From Leptasterias polaris (taxonomy: Eukaryota; Echinodermata; Asteroidea; Forcipulatida; Asteriidae): a DNA stretch of 64,000 nt. Position 1 is the first letter of the stretch; each line of letters begins with the position of its first letter. Positions 1-12,600 of this stretch are shown piece by piece. The notes beneath the pieces are model-generated. The model saw only the letters and a program-made list of their open reading frames with translations, made no database searches and was not told the DNA's origin. The stretch lies in NCBI GenBank assembly GCA_037783415.1, contig JAZGTN010000005.1:4340001-4404000 (forward strand), given 5' to 3'. The position numbers and the translations under genes are program-made.

Positions 1-1779
1 AACCCTAACGGTACGTGGAAGCTCATCAATTCATTGTTGTGTAGACCAAAAACTAAATCTAATCCATCGTATTTTGACCGAAATGGTGTGCGTATTAAAG
101 ACGATAATGACATCGCTAGTGCTTTTAATGACCATTTTATTAATATTGGTTATAACTTGGCACAAGAACTCCCCACATGTGATCAATCTTTTGAGACGTT
201 TCTATTTGATAAGAATCAGCATTCTTTATTTCTTGACCCAATCACTGAAGCAGAAATTGTCATTGTTATCTCTAAACTCTCTTCCGGGAAAGCTCCAGGT
301 TACGACGACTTATGCTCATTTGTCATAAAAGAAGCCAAGAATGTATTAGCAAAGCCATTGGCAATTTTGTTCAATGAGTCGTTTACCACAGGGATATTCC
401 CCGACAGACTGAAAGTAGGAAAAGTTATACCTGTCTACAAAAATGGTAACAAACACGATATCTGTAACTACAGACCCATTTCATTATTGCCTGTGTTGTC
501 TAAAGTATTCGAGAAACTTGTGTATAGCCGCCTTTCTTCTTTTATTAATAAGTACAACTTGTTATCAGACTCACAATATGGATTCAGAGAACAACGCTCA
601 ACTGAATTAGCAATTGCAAGTATGCTAAATAAAATTACTAATGCTATTGAAAACAGACAATTCTCAATTGGTATTTTCCTGGACCTGTCCAAGGCTTTTG
701 ATACTGTAAATCATGATATACTCATTCGAAAATTGGAACATATTGGTGTACGTGGGATTGCCTTGGACTGGTTCAGGAGTTACTTGACGTGTAGGAAACA
801 ATTTGTTTCTTATAATTCATCGAATTCTATAAACAAATCAATCACTTGTGGAGTCCCCCAGGGATCTGTTCTGGGGCCCTTGTTATTTATTATTTATGTT
901 AACGATATATGTAATTCATCTGACAAATTTTCATTCTGCCTTTTCGCAGATGATACAAACATATTATATAATCACACCAACGTGGACACTGCTGTAAATA
1001 CTATAAATACTGAACTTGTTAAGATAAATAACTGGCTCCTAGCTAATAAGTTATCTGTTAATTTACTCAAGACTAATTACATAGTATTTTGTACTAAGCA
1101 GCACAAATACGTTCGACATTCTAATATTCTTTTTAATGGCACCATTCTTAACCAAGTAAAGTATACCAAATTCCTAGGAATACATATTGACGAAAACCTT
1201 TCATGGAACAAGCATGTAAATGTTTTGGCAGGTAAAGTTTCTAAAAACATTGGCGTTATGAATAGACTGAAGTTTGTTCTACCTACAAGTATTCTTTTAA
1301 CATTATATAATTCTCTCATCTTGTCGTATTTAAACTATGCAATAATTAATTGGGGTAACGTAACAATCACACAATGTAAAAAACTCACTCTCCTACAAAA
1401 GAAGGCTGTTCGAATTATCAGTAAAACTGGATACTTGGATCACACTGCGCCTCTGTTTCTAGCCTTGAAGGTCCTTAAATTTGATGATTTGTACAATTTT
1501 AATTTAGGTAAATTCATGTATAAGTATAAAAGTGGCTTTTTGCCTAACGAATTTAATGATCTTTTTACCCTGTGTTCATCAGTCCATACGTATTCAACTC
1601 GTGCAGTATCAAAAGGTGATTTGTATACAAAATTTAACCGAACAACGTTTTCAAAAAACAACATTGTATCTCGTGGTACCCTATTCTGGAATAACCTCAA
1701 CTCGGATATTAAAAAGTCTCGTTCACTCAAGTCATTCTCTAACAAACTAAAACATCACCTCTTGAATATGCATTTGTAG
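1..1779 (+). CDS. LINE reverse transcriptase, C-terminal 592 residues (5' end outside window)
   Basis: This encodes the reverse transcriptase that copies the LINE RNA at a nicked target site. The frame is open from base 1; the first codon with start potential (TTG at 34) is internal and is not a real start. Typical blocks appear in order: a linker near the start (NPNGTWKLIN), SGKAPGYDD, NYRPISLLP, then motif A FLDLSKAFDTVNHD with its catalytic Asp at 682-684. GVPQGSVLGPLLF follows at about 850-890, and the catalytic F-A-D-D is at 943-954. A C-terminal region ending in an ordinary LINE tail (GTLFWNNLNSDIKKS) closes at TAG 1777-1779. All catalytic aspartates are present with no frameshift, so this part may be functional. 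Family (CR1, L2 or a Jockey relative) cannot be fixed without a tree. The apurinic endonuclease expected upstream is not visible. Confidence 0.9.
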   Translation, partial: NPNGTWKLINSLLCRPKTKSNPSYFDRNGVRIKDDNDIASAFNDHFINIGYNLAQELPTCDQSFETFLFDKNQHSLFLDPITEAEIVIVISKLSSGKAPGYDDLCSFVIKEAKNVLAKPLAILFNESFTTGIFPDRLKVGKVIPVYKNGNKHDICNYRPISLLPVLSKVFEKLVYSRLSSFINKYNLLSDSQYGFREQRSTELAIASMLNKITNAIENRQFSIGIFLDLSKAFDTVNHDILIRKLEHIGVRGIALDWFRSYLTCRKQFVSYNSSNSINKSITCGVPQGSVLGPLLFIIYVNDICNSSDKFSFCLFADDTNILYNHTNVDTAVNTINTELVKINNWLLANKLSVNLLKTNYIVFCTKQHKYVRHSNILFNGTILNQVKYTKFLGIHIDENLSWNKHVNVLAGKVSKNIGVMNRLKFVLPTSILLTLYNSLILSYLNYAIINWGNVTITQCKKLTLLQKKAVRIISKTGYLDHTAPLFLALKVLKFDDLYNFNLGKFMYKYKSGFLPNEFNDLFTLCSSVHTYSTRAVSKGDLYTKFNRTTFSKNNIVSRGTLFWNNLNSDIKKSRSLKSFSNKLKHHLLNMHL

Positions 1780-2129
1780 ATCTAGTACACACTTGTACAA
1801 AGACTGTTTGTTTTGATAATTATTTAATTTGACTGGTCTGGTCTCAATGTCATTGTCATTGTCATTGTTATTTTTGTCCTTGTCGTGTCCAAGTCCTTGT
1901 CTGTCACAGGGAAATGTACAAAAGCATTATGCTTAACTTTTTTCCCTGCATGTTGGCTAGCATGTTAATTACACTTGATATTAGGCCTATTTTTGAAATT
2001 TCTATAAATCTTATTGTTGAATTAAGTGGCATCCATCTTCTCATAATTATACTCATTGTTATTTGTTTCAACTGTATGTTTAATTGTCATTGTCAGCATG
2101 AAAAATAAATGTGCATTGAATTGAATTGA
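1..2129 (+). mobile_element. Non-LTR retrotransposon (LINE, CR1/L2/Jockey-like), 3' part
   Basis: The element enters the window already inside its reverse-transcriptase frame, so any 5' UTR, ORF1 and endonuclease lie upstream. The coding frame ends at 1779. A ~350-bp 3' UTR follows, with a short (GTCATT)n run near 1846-1875 and AATAAA at 2104-2109. The 3' end is a short (ATTGA)n-type microsatellite at about 2113-2129. Short tandem 3' tails rather than poly(A) are usual in CR1/L2-type LINEs. The target-site duplication cannot be checked because the 5' end is outside the window. The long intact frame suggests a fairly recent insertion. Confidence 0.88.
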
Positions 2130-2185
2130 CACCAAACTAGTATTTAATATGTAGATGCACATGCTGTTTTCAAATCCCTATATCC

Positions 2186-3672
2186 TCATATCAAGGAACA
2201 GGTCTCAGACGTTAGTACATGAAGCAAACTAACCTCTGTGACCTGGTAATTAAAAAAATCCCATGATTAAATACAAGTGCTGTTCCCCATATCAAGGAAC
2301 AGGTCTCAGACGTTAGTACATGAAGCAAACTAACCTCTGTGACCTGGTAAGTAAAAAAATCCCATGACTAAATACAAATGCCGTTTTTAAATATGTTTTT
2401 CCATCCTCATATCAAGGAACAGGTCTCAGACGTTAGTACATGAAGCAAACTAACCTCTGTGACCTGGTTATTAAAAAAATCCCATGATTAAATACAAGTG
2501 CTGTTTTTAAATATCTTTTTCCATCCTCATATCAAGGAACAGGTCTCAGACGTTAGTACATGAAGCAAACTAACCTCTGTGACCTGGTAATTAAAAAAAT
2601 CCCATGATTAAATACAAATGCTGTTTTTATATCTATATCCTCATATCAAGGAACAGGTCACAGGAGGTTAGTTTGCTTCATGTACTAACGTCTGAGACCT
2701 CCTTCTGATATGGGGAACAGCACTCGTATTTAATCATGGGATTTTTTAATAACCAGGTCACAGAGGTTAGTTTGCTTCATGTACTAACGTCTGAGACCTG
2801 TTCCTTGATATGAGGATATAGGGATTTTAAAAAACAGCACTTGTATTTAATCATGGGATTTTTTAAATTACCAGGTCACAGAGGTTAGTTTGCTTCATGT
2901 ACTAACGTCTGAGACCTGTTCCTTGATATGAGGATATAGGGATTTTAAAAAACAGCACTTGTATTTAATCATGGGATTTTTTAAATTACCAGGTCACAGA
3001 GGTTAGTTTGCTTCATGTACTAACGTCTGAGACCTGTTCCTTGATATGAGGATGGAAAAACATATTTAAAAACAGCACTCGTATTTAATCATGGGATTTT
3101 TTTACTTACCAGGTCACAGAGGTTAGTTTGCTTCATGTACTAACGTCTGAGACCTGTTCCTTGATATGGGGAACAGCACTTGTATTTAATCATGGGAAGT
3201 TTTTTAATAACAGGTCACAGAGGTTAGTTTGCTTCATGTACTAACGTCTGAGACCTGTTCCTTGATATGAGGATGGAAAAACATATTTAAAAACAGCACT
3301 CGTATTTAATCATGGGATTTTTTTAATTACCAGGTCACAGAGGTTAGTTTGCTTCATGTACTAACGTCTGAGACCTGTTCCTTGATATGGGGAACAGCAC
3401 TTGTATTTAATCATGGGAAGTTTTTTAATAACAGGTCACAGAGGTTAGTTTGCTTCATGTACTAACGTCTGAGACCTGTTCCTTTATATGAGGATGGAAA
3501 AACATATTTAAAAACAGCACTCGTATTTAATCATGGGATTTTTTTAATTACCAGGTCACAGAGGTTAGTTTGCTTCATGTACTAACGTCTGAGACCTGTT
3601 CCTTGATATGGGGAACAGCACTTGTATTTAATCATGGGAATTTTTAATAACCAGGTCACAGAGGTTAGTTTA
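2186..3672. repeat. Hairpin-unit tandem array with one internal inversion
   Basis: About 13 units of ~98-120 bp. Four full units run in one orientation (ATATCAAGGAACAGG at 2189, 2289, 2409 and 2529, plus a partial at 2643). About nine then run in the opposite orientation to 3672. Each unit contains an imperfect stem: CAGGTCTCAGACGTTAGT pairs with a second arm whose reverse complement is CAGGTCACAGAGGTTAGT (16 of 18 match), with an ~11-nt loop. In the inverted half, long units (carrying AGGATGGAAAAACATATTT) and short units (GGGGAACAGCAC) alternate strictly from about 3040 to 3660, which makes a ~218-bp dimer. No coding frame is present. It starts ~57 bp after the LINE 3' end. Confidence 0.93.
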
Positions 3673-4902
3673 AATACGTTGACATATTCTGGAATATTTG
3701 TCAGTACTTGTTTAGAGGAATACAAAATTGAAAACAGCACTTTTTAATTGCATTTTCTACTATTAGTTTTTGTGTAAGCTGAAGTTAACCCAAATAAACG
3801 TTGACATGTTCTTGAATATTTGTGTACTTATATTTTTCTTCTGTGACTGTGAACACCCTCATACATTTCTGTATAATCCACTACCAACGAAAGATCTGCC
3901 AAAAATGAATAGCACATCACAACATACAATAATTATTGTCGTCCTCGATTGATTCACTTTCCCCTCCCTCCCCTCCGTCCATAACCGCGCCTGCCCTGGT
4001 CTAGGCAGGCAACCCTACCATGGAGCCCATGCTTCTACTACTGAAGAACGAACGGCACACACACACACAGTTCATCCAAATTGGCATATAATAATATGCA
4101 AGGCCCGGCGGACGTACGTGTGCGTGTGCGTGTATCCGTCGCATCCGAAAGGCACCCGACAGGCCGAAAGGCACCGAACCGCTGGAAGCGTTAGTTTTTA
4201 GTGCCTTCCGACAGAGTCTGAGGGCAGGTAGACTGAAAAATGCATCCTTGTGGAGCACTCTTTTGTTCTTTCCTTTGTCCCTGCACTTAACAGTTTCCCA
4301 TAGACTTTGTACACAAATTTCCTTGTGGAGCACCCCGGTCTTTAGAAATTCCATGTGGAGACCTTTTATTTTCCCTTTTTTGTTTTGTCCTTGGTCTCCA
4401 GAAGGTACCGAAAGTGAGAGCGGTAGAAATGTCACACACGTAGTGGTACTACTGACTACTACTAACTAGTACGTAGATTTTGCTGTTTGTGGTGTTTACT
4501 GCATGCTGCAGTCCTGCAAAATAGTTTTATAAATCACAAGTTTCTTTGAATATATAGTTCAATTCAATGTCTCTGCTATTGTGCTAAATAAACACAGCTT
4601 TGTTGTGCCACACTCACAGTCGCTCGAGCTGTAGGCAGTCCAGAGATATAAACCAAGCGAGGTGACACTGCTGACAGTGACAGTGAAGAGTGTGTGTAAA
4701 TTGTTAATGCAACTACATGTAGTAGTAGTAGTGTACAACAACAGTACTGTCTGACTGAAGTCCCAATGTGCAAGTATACTCCGCAGGAGGTTTCTGCACC
4801 GTATAATTATTAATAGGAAGATGAGGAAGATGATGAAGATGACTAGTTTAATGCCAAACCTGTGCAAACGTGTTCAGTGTTTTTGACCAGTTCCACAACA
4901 AC
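3673..4902. other. Gene-free stretch
   Basis: No credible gene is seen. The first 170 bp hold an imperfect direct repeat of an ACGTTGACAT-TTC-TGAATATTTG block (about 3670-3715 and 3793-3835). At 3957-4260 there is low-complexity sequence with CT-rich, (AC)n and (GTGCGT)n runs. An open frame on the minus strand (4001-4435) has no recognisable domain, and its composition follows these simple runs, so I do not call it a gene. Confidence 0.6.
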
Positions 4903-5030
4903 ATGGTGTGGTCAGCGGTCCATTGGTTAGACTGCAGGACTTGCAATCACAAGATTGTTGGTTCCAATCCTACCAAGCTAAACAATGATTTCACAATGAT
5001 TAAGTGTTGTCAGCTAGTTTACTGAATCAC
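4903..5030 (+). repeat. tRNA-derived SINE
   Basis: A tRNA-like head shows an A-box-like stretch at 4907-4927 (GTGGTCAGCGGTCCATTGG) and a B-box-like GGTTCCAATCC at 4960-4970. Spacing is that of an internal RNA polymerase III promoter. An anticodon-arm-like CTTGCAA lies between. The acceptor stem does not close cleanly, and unrelated AT-rich sequence follows to about 5030, so this is a SINE or decayed tRNA-like copy rather than a working tRNA gene. Confidence 0.55.
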
Positions 5031-6695
5031 AATTTATTTATTTGTGCAATTCATAATCATAGACATTAAACTAGCCCTGGTAGGATTTCAGTGTCCGTTG
5101 CAACGGAGGAGTCCAAGTTAGCTTTTAGCCAGGATTTGAAAATAGGGTGTCCAAATCTGACTGGATTGAAAAACAGGGCGTCCAAATTGTTGGGGTAAAT
5201 TTTCAGCAAGCATGTACCACAGAGAACTATTATTGCATTTACTGTGTACTCCACGTATACTTTGGGTCTGGGCCGGTTAAAGGGTTTAAAAAAATGAAAT
5301 CAGCACCGTACAGCCCTAATCGTAGTATTTCGCGCAGTGTTATTATTTTTAAAGTTTGGGCGGGGTCACGACTTTTTCATATTGATTTCCCCCGTACATG
5401 TACAAGAGTCGAGTTGCGGTATTCTACAAATAGCCCGCGAACAATCATTAACATTTCAATGTACATGTACATCATGTACATTTACAGTGTACCACTACCA
5501 GGGATGATAGTTTGATAGTGAGCGAGGGAGGTGAGCATTTAAGAAGTACTGTCCTTCAATTACGGTGTGCAGTGAGCATTCTTTATTAAACCTGCATTAC
5601 CCATACTCATGGTGGGAGGTTCACACATACACACAGACACGCACGTTTTGACTCATACACTGCGCATGTGCGATGTTCTGCAACATTAATATGCACTGAA
5701 AGGTTGCGGCAGCCAGAAAAGAGCGGGAATGACGTGCCTAGACTTGGTTCCAAGTCTGTGCTCGTGGTTTTTAGTCTACCTGCATTGCCTGAAATAGCGC
5801 CCTCTTGTGGATTAACCTCCGTCTTTAACCTACGAGTTAGAGCGCGTGATAGCCAATCTGCGGGGGGATTTTGTGTGGCTGATGCAGAAAAATAACCCTT
5901 ATCTCAGACTTGAAATCAAGTCTACAACACGTGTGTCTCGAGTGCTGCCGATCTATCACACACAACCATGGGTAGGTACACGACATGTACATATACATAC
6001 ACAACGCTTTTTACGTCGGCAATACATTACATGTATTTTGTAAACTTGTCTATTACTGCGTTTCACCGCTATAGTTTCTAAAGCCTTTGCGGTTGTTCAA
6101 GCCTTCCCACACTAGTCGGGGGCACTGTCTGATGTTAAATTTGATCCCTTTGTCGGTAAACAATGAATGGGCGATCAGTATAAAATTTAAGGTAAATTGG
6201 TTGTATCTTGCATAAAGTTACCTTCACTGCAGCTGGCAGGTAGTAATAGTTTTGGATTTGCGTTCGTTTTGCTTACAATTTCCAGGTATTCGGATGTAAT
6301 TTTTTTAAAATTATGTACAAAAAACAGGGCGTCTTCAAGGGCGTCCGACAGTTTTTCGGGGCGTCCAAAAATAAAATAGGGCGTCCAAAAGACGCCCGGA
6401 CGTATCGCTGGGCCGGGCTAATGGCTGTCCAATTCCTTCCTCCATGGTCCAACCAACCTGGGGTAGACATTAAACCAATGTTTGTATGAGCGAGATTTGC
6501 TGATGCCAGCTCGACGTTTATATCCCCTTAAGGGAGTATGTCCAGTTCCATTGACAGGAAGATCATCTAATTAACAAACAAACAAACAAACTTTATCATA
6601 ACATTCATTAACAAGCCATTGCTATTCGCTTCGAAATGGAATGGCACACAATATAGGCCAAGATCAACCCCTGATTACTATGTCCTTTTGGTGAT
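5031..6695. other. Gene-free stretch with short GGGCGTCC motif clusters
   Basis: No supported gene is seen. Simple TACATGTA-type repeats occur around 5395-5480 and 5985-6035. A degenerate GGGCGTCCAAA motif appears at about 5144-5185 and again several times at 6325-6400, suggesting one small element or two halves of it. A (CAAA)n run lies at about 6571-6592. The last ~100 bp before 6696 are unlike the satellite that follows. Confidence 0.5.
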
Positions 6696-9600
6696 ACTAT
6701 GGCTAATTTGTACAGTCCTCTCACATGAAATGCTTCAGTAGTCCATTCTGTCTCATTTGAAATAATAAAATAACCCCCAAAATTTTGACCTGAAATCTGA
6801 AATTTTTGCCCATGCCAGCATGGGCGGATTTTGTTGTTTTGGGACCAAAAGTTCATACTCACAAATATCTCAATAGTTCTCAAACTATGGCTAATTTTTA
6901 CAGTCCTCTCACATGAAATGATTCAGTAGTCTGTTCTGTCTCATTTGAAATAATAAAATCACCCCCAAAATTTTGACCCAAATTCTGAAATTTTTGCCCA
7001 TGCTGGCATGGGCGGATTTTGTTGTTTTGGGACCAAAAGTTCATACTCACAAATATATCAATAGTTCTCAAACTATGGCTAATTTTTACAGTCCTCTCAC
7101 ATGAAATGCTTCAGTAGTCCGTTCTGTCTCATTTGAAATAATAAAATCACCCCCAAAATTTTGACCCAAATTCTGAAATTTTTGCCCATGCTGGCATGGG
7201 CGGATTTTGTTGTTTTGGGACCAAAAGTTCATACTCACAAATATCTCAATAGTTCTCAAACTATGGCTAATTTTTACAGTCCTCTCACATGAAATGCTTC
7301 AGTAGTCCGTTCTGTCTCATTTGAAATAATAAAATCACCCCCAAAATTTTGACCCAAATTCTGAAATTTTTGCCCATGCCGGCATGGGCGGATTTTGTTG
7401 TTTAGGGACCAAAAGTTCATACTCACAAATATCTCAATAGTTCTCAAACTATGGCTAATTTTTACAGTCCTCTCACATGAAATGCTTCAGTAGTCCGTTT
7501 TGTCTCATTTGAAATAATAAAATCACCCCCAAAATTTTGACCCAAATTCTGAAATTTTTGCCCATGCCGGCATGGGCGGATTTTGTTGTTTTGGGACCCA
7601 AAAAGTTCATACTCACAAATATCTCAATAGTTCTCAAACTATGGCTAATTTTTACAGTCCTCTCACATGAAATGCTTCAGTAGTCCGTTCTGTCTCATTT
7701 GAAATAATAAAATCACCCCCAAAATTTTGACCCAAATTCTGAAATTTTTGCCCATGCCGGCATGGGCGGATTTTGTTGTTTTGGGACCCAAAAAGTTCAT
7801 ACTCACAAATATCTCAATAGTTCTCAAACTATGGCTAATTTTTACAGTCCTCTCACATGAATTGCTTCAGTAGTCCGTTCTGTCTCATTTTAAATAATAA
7901 AATCACCCCCAAAATTTTGACCCAAATTCTGAAATTTGTGCCCATGCCGGCATGGGCGGATTTTGTTGTTTTGGGACCTAAAAAGTTCATACTCACAAAT
8001 ATCTCAATAGTTCTCAAACTATGGCTAATTTTTACAGTCCTCTCACATGAAATGCTTCAGTAGTCCGTTCTGTCTCATTTGAAATAATAAAATCACCCCC
8101 AAAATATTGACCCAAATTCTGAAATTTTTGCCCATGCCGGCATGGGCGGATTTTGTTGTTTTGGGACCAAAAGTTCATACTCACAAATATCTCAATAGTT
8201 CTCAAACTATGGCTAATTTTTACAGTCCTCTCACATGAAATGCTTCAGTAGTCCGTTCTGTCTCATTTGAAATAATAAAATCACCCCCAAAATTTTGACC
8301 CAAATTCTGAAATTTTTGCCCATGCCGGTATGGGCGGGATTTGTTGTTTTGGGACCAAAAGTGCATACTCACAAATATCTCAATAGTTCTCAAACTATGG
8401 CTAATTTTTACAGTCCTCTCACATGAAATGCTTCAGTAGTCCGTTCTGTCTCATTTGAAATAATAAAATCACCCCCAAAATTTTGACCCAAATTCTGAAA
8501 TTTTTGCCCATGACGGCATGGGCGGATTTTGTTGTTTTGGGACCAAAAGTGCATACTCACAAATATCTCAATAGTTCTCAAACTATGGCTAATTTTTACA
8601 GTCCTCTCACATGAAATGCTTCAGTAGTCCGTTCTGTCTCATTTGAAATAATAAAATCACCCCCAAAATATTGACCCAAATTCTGAAATTTTTGCCCATG
8701 CCGGCATGGGCGGATTTTGTTGTTTTGGGACCAAAAGTTCATACTCACAAATATCTCAATAGTTCTCAAACTATGGCTAATTTTTACAGTCCTCTCACAT
8801 GAAATGCTTCAGTAGTCCGTTCTGTCTCATTTGAAATAATAAAATCACCCCCAAAATTTTGACCCAAATTCTGAAATTTTTGCCTATGCCGGCATGGGCG
8901 GGATTTGTTGTTTTGGGACCAAAAGTGCATACTCACAAATATCTCAATAGTTCTCAAACTATGGCTAATTTTTACAGTCCTCTCACATGAAATGCTTCAG
9001 TAGTCCGTTCTGTCTCATTTGAAATAATAAAATCACCCCCAAAATTTTGACCCAAATTCTGAAATTTTTGCCCATGCCGGCATGGGCGGATTTTGTTGTT
9101 TTGGGACCAAAAGTGCATACTCACAAATATCTCAATAGTTCTCAAACTATGGCTAATTTTTACAGTCCTCTCACATGAAATGCTTCAGTAGTCCGTTCTG
9201 TCTCATTTGAAATAATAAAATCACCCCCAAAATTTTGACCCAAATTCTGAAATTTTTGCCCATGCCGGCATGGGCGGATTTTGTTGTTTTGGGACCAAAA
9301 GTTCATACTCACAAATATCTCAATAGTTCTCAAACTATGGCTAATTTTTACAGTCCTCTCACATGAAATGCTTCAGTAGTCCGTTCTGTCTCATTTGAAA
9401 TAATAAAATCACCCCCAAAATTTTGACCCAAATTCTGAAATTTTTGCCCATGCCGGCATGGGCGGATTTTGTTGTTTTGGGACCAAAAGTGCATACTCAC
9501 AAATATCTCAATAGTTCTCAAACTATGGCTAATTTTTACAGTCCTCTCACATGAAATGCTTCAGTAGTCCGTTCTGTCTCATTTGAAATAATAAAATCAC

Positions 9601-12600
9601 CCCCAAAATATTGACCCAAATTCTGAAATTTTTGCCCATGCCGGCATGGGCGGATTTTGTTGTTTTGGGACCAAAAGTTCATACTCACAAATATCTCAAT
9701 AGTTCTCAAACTATGGCTAATTTTTACAGTCCTCTCACATGAAATGCTTCAGTAGTCCGTTCTGTCTCATTTGAAATAATAAAATCACCCCCAAAATTTT
9801 GACCCAAATTCTGAAATTTTTGCCCATGCCGGCATGGGCGGGATTTGTTGTTTTGGGACCAAAAGTGCATACTCACAAATATCTCAATAGTTCTCAAACT
9901 ATGGCTAATTTTTACAGTCCTCTCACATGAAATGCTTCAGTAGTCCGTTCTGTCTCATTTGAAATAATAAAATCACCCCCAAAATTTTGACCCAAATTCT
10001 GAAATTTTTGCCCATGCCGGCATGGGCGGGATTTGTTGTTTTGGGACCAAAAGTGCATACTCACAAATATCTCAATAGTTCTCAAACTATGGCTAATTTT
10101 TACAGTCCTCTCACATGAAATGCTTCAGTAGTCCGTTCTGTCTCATTTGAAATAATAAAATCACCCCCAAAATTTTGACCCAAATTCTGAAATTTTTGCC
10201 CATGCCGGCATGGGCGGATTTTGTTGTTTTGGGACCAAAAGTGCATACTCACAAATATCTCAATAGTTCTCAAACTATGGCTAATTTTTACAGTCCTCTC
10301 ACATGAAATGCTTCAGTAGTCCGTTCTGTCTCATTTGAAATAATAAAATCACCCCCAAAATTTTGACCCAAATTCTGAAATTTTTGCCCATGCCGGCATG
10401 GGCGGATTTTGTTGTTTTGGGACCAAAAGTTCATACTCACAAATATCTCAATAGTTCTCAAACTATGGCTAATTTTTACAGTCCTCTCACATGAAATGCT
10501 TCAGTAGTCCGTTCTGTCTCATTTGAAATAATAAAATCACCCCCAAAATTTTGACCCAAATTCTGAAATTTTTGCCCATGCCGGCATGGGCGGATTTTGT
10601 TGTTTTGGGACCAAAAGTGCATACTCACAAATATCTCAATAGTTCTCAAACTATGGCTAATTTTTACAGTCCTCTCACATGAAATGCTTCAGTAGTCCGT
10701 TCTGTCTCATTTGAAATAATAAAATCACCCCCAAAATATTGACCCAAATTCTGAAATTTTTGCCCATGCCGGCATGGGCGGATTTTGTTGTTTTGGGACC
10801 AAAAGTTCATACTCACAAATATCTCAATAGTTCTCAAACTATGGCTAATTTTTACAGTCCTCTCACATGAAATGCTTCAGTAGTCCGTTCTGTCTCATTT
10901 GAAATAATAAAATCACCCCCAAAATTTTGACCCAAATTCTGAAATTTTTGCCCATGCCGGCATGGGCGGGATTTGTTGTTTTGGGACCAAAAGTGCATAC
11001 TCACAAATATCTCAATAGTTCTCAAACTATGGCTAATTTTTACAGTCCTCTCACATGAAATGCTTCAGTAGTCCGTTCTGTCTCATTTGAAATAATAAAA
11101 TCACCCCCAAAATTTTGACCCAAATTCTGAAATTTTTGCCCATGCCGGCATGGGCGGGATTTGTTGTTTTGGGACCAAAAGTGCATACTCACAAATATCT
11201 CAATAGTTCTCAAACTATGGCTAATTTTTACAGTCCTCTCACATGAAATGCTTCAGTAGTCCGTTCTGTCTCATTTGAAATAATAAAATCACCCCCAAAA
11301 TTTTGACCCAAATTCTGAAATTTTTGCCCATGCCGGCATGGGCGGGATTTGTTGTTTTGGGACCAAAAGTGCATACTCACAAATATCTCAATAGTTCTCA
11401 AACTATGGCTAATTTTTACAGTCCTCTCACATGAAATGCTTCAGTAGTCCGTTCTGTCTCATTTGAAATAATAAAATCACCCCCAAAATTTTGACCCAAA
11501 TTCTGAAATTTTTGCCCATGCCGGCATGGGCGGATTTTGTTGTTTTGGGACCAAAAGTGCATACTCACAAATATCTCAATAGTTCTCAAACTATGGCTAA
11601 TTTTTACAGTCCTCTCACATGAAATGCTTCAGTAGTCCGTTCTGTCTCATTTGAAATAATAAAATCACCCCCAAAATTTTGACCCAAATTCTGAAATTTT
11701 TGCCCATGCCGGCATGGGCGGATTTTGTTGTTTTGGGACCAAAAGTTCATACTCACAAATATCTCAATAGTTCTCAAACTATGGCTAATTTTTACAGTCC
11801 TCTCACATGAAATGCTTCAGTAGTCCGTTCTGTCTCATTTGAAATAATAAAATCACCCCCAAAATTTTGACCCAAATTCTGAAATTTTTGCCCATGCCGG
11901 CATGGGCGGATTTTGTTGTTTTGGGACCAAAAGTGCATACTCACAAATATCTCAATAGTTCTCAAACTATGGCTAATTTTTACAGTCCTCTCACATGAAA
12001 TGCTTCAGTAGTCCGTTCTGTCTCATTTGAAATAATAAAATCACCCCCAAAATATTGACCCAAATTCTGAAATTTTTGCCCATGCCGGCATGGGCGGATT
12101 TTGTTGTTTTGGGACCAAAAGTTCATACTCACAAATATCTCAATAGTTCTCAAACTATGGCTAATTTTTACAGTCCTCTCACATGAAATGCTTCAGTAGT
12201 CCGTTCTGTCTCATTTGAAATAATAAAATCACCCCCAAAATTTTGACCCAAATTCTGAAATTTTTGCCCATGCCGGCATGGGCGGGATTTGTTGTTTTGG
12301 GACCAAAAGTGCATACTCACAAATATCTCAATAGTTCTCAAACTATGGCTAATTTTTACAGTCCTCTCACATGAAATGCTTCAGTAGTCCGTTCTGTCTC
12401 ATTTGAAATAATAAAATCACCCCCAAAATTTTGACCCAAATTCTGAAATTTTTGCCCATGCCGGCATGGGCGGGATTTGTTGTTTTGGGACCAAAAGTGC
12501 ATACTCACAAATATCTCAATAGTTCTCAAACTATGGCTAATTTTTACAGTCCTCTCACATGAAATGCTTCAGTAGTCCGTTCTGTCTCATTTGAAATAAT

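Noticed and set aside
4001..4435. 144-residue minus-strand open frame
   Set aside because: It crosses (AC)n and (GTGCGT)n simple repeats, has no domain and no splice or start context better than chance.
4903..4975. Functional tRNA gene
   Set aside because: A and B boxes are present but the acceptor stem does not close and a non-tRNA body follows.
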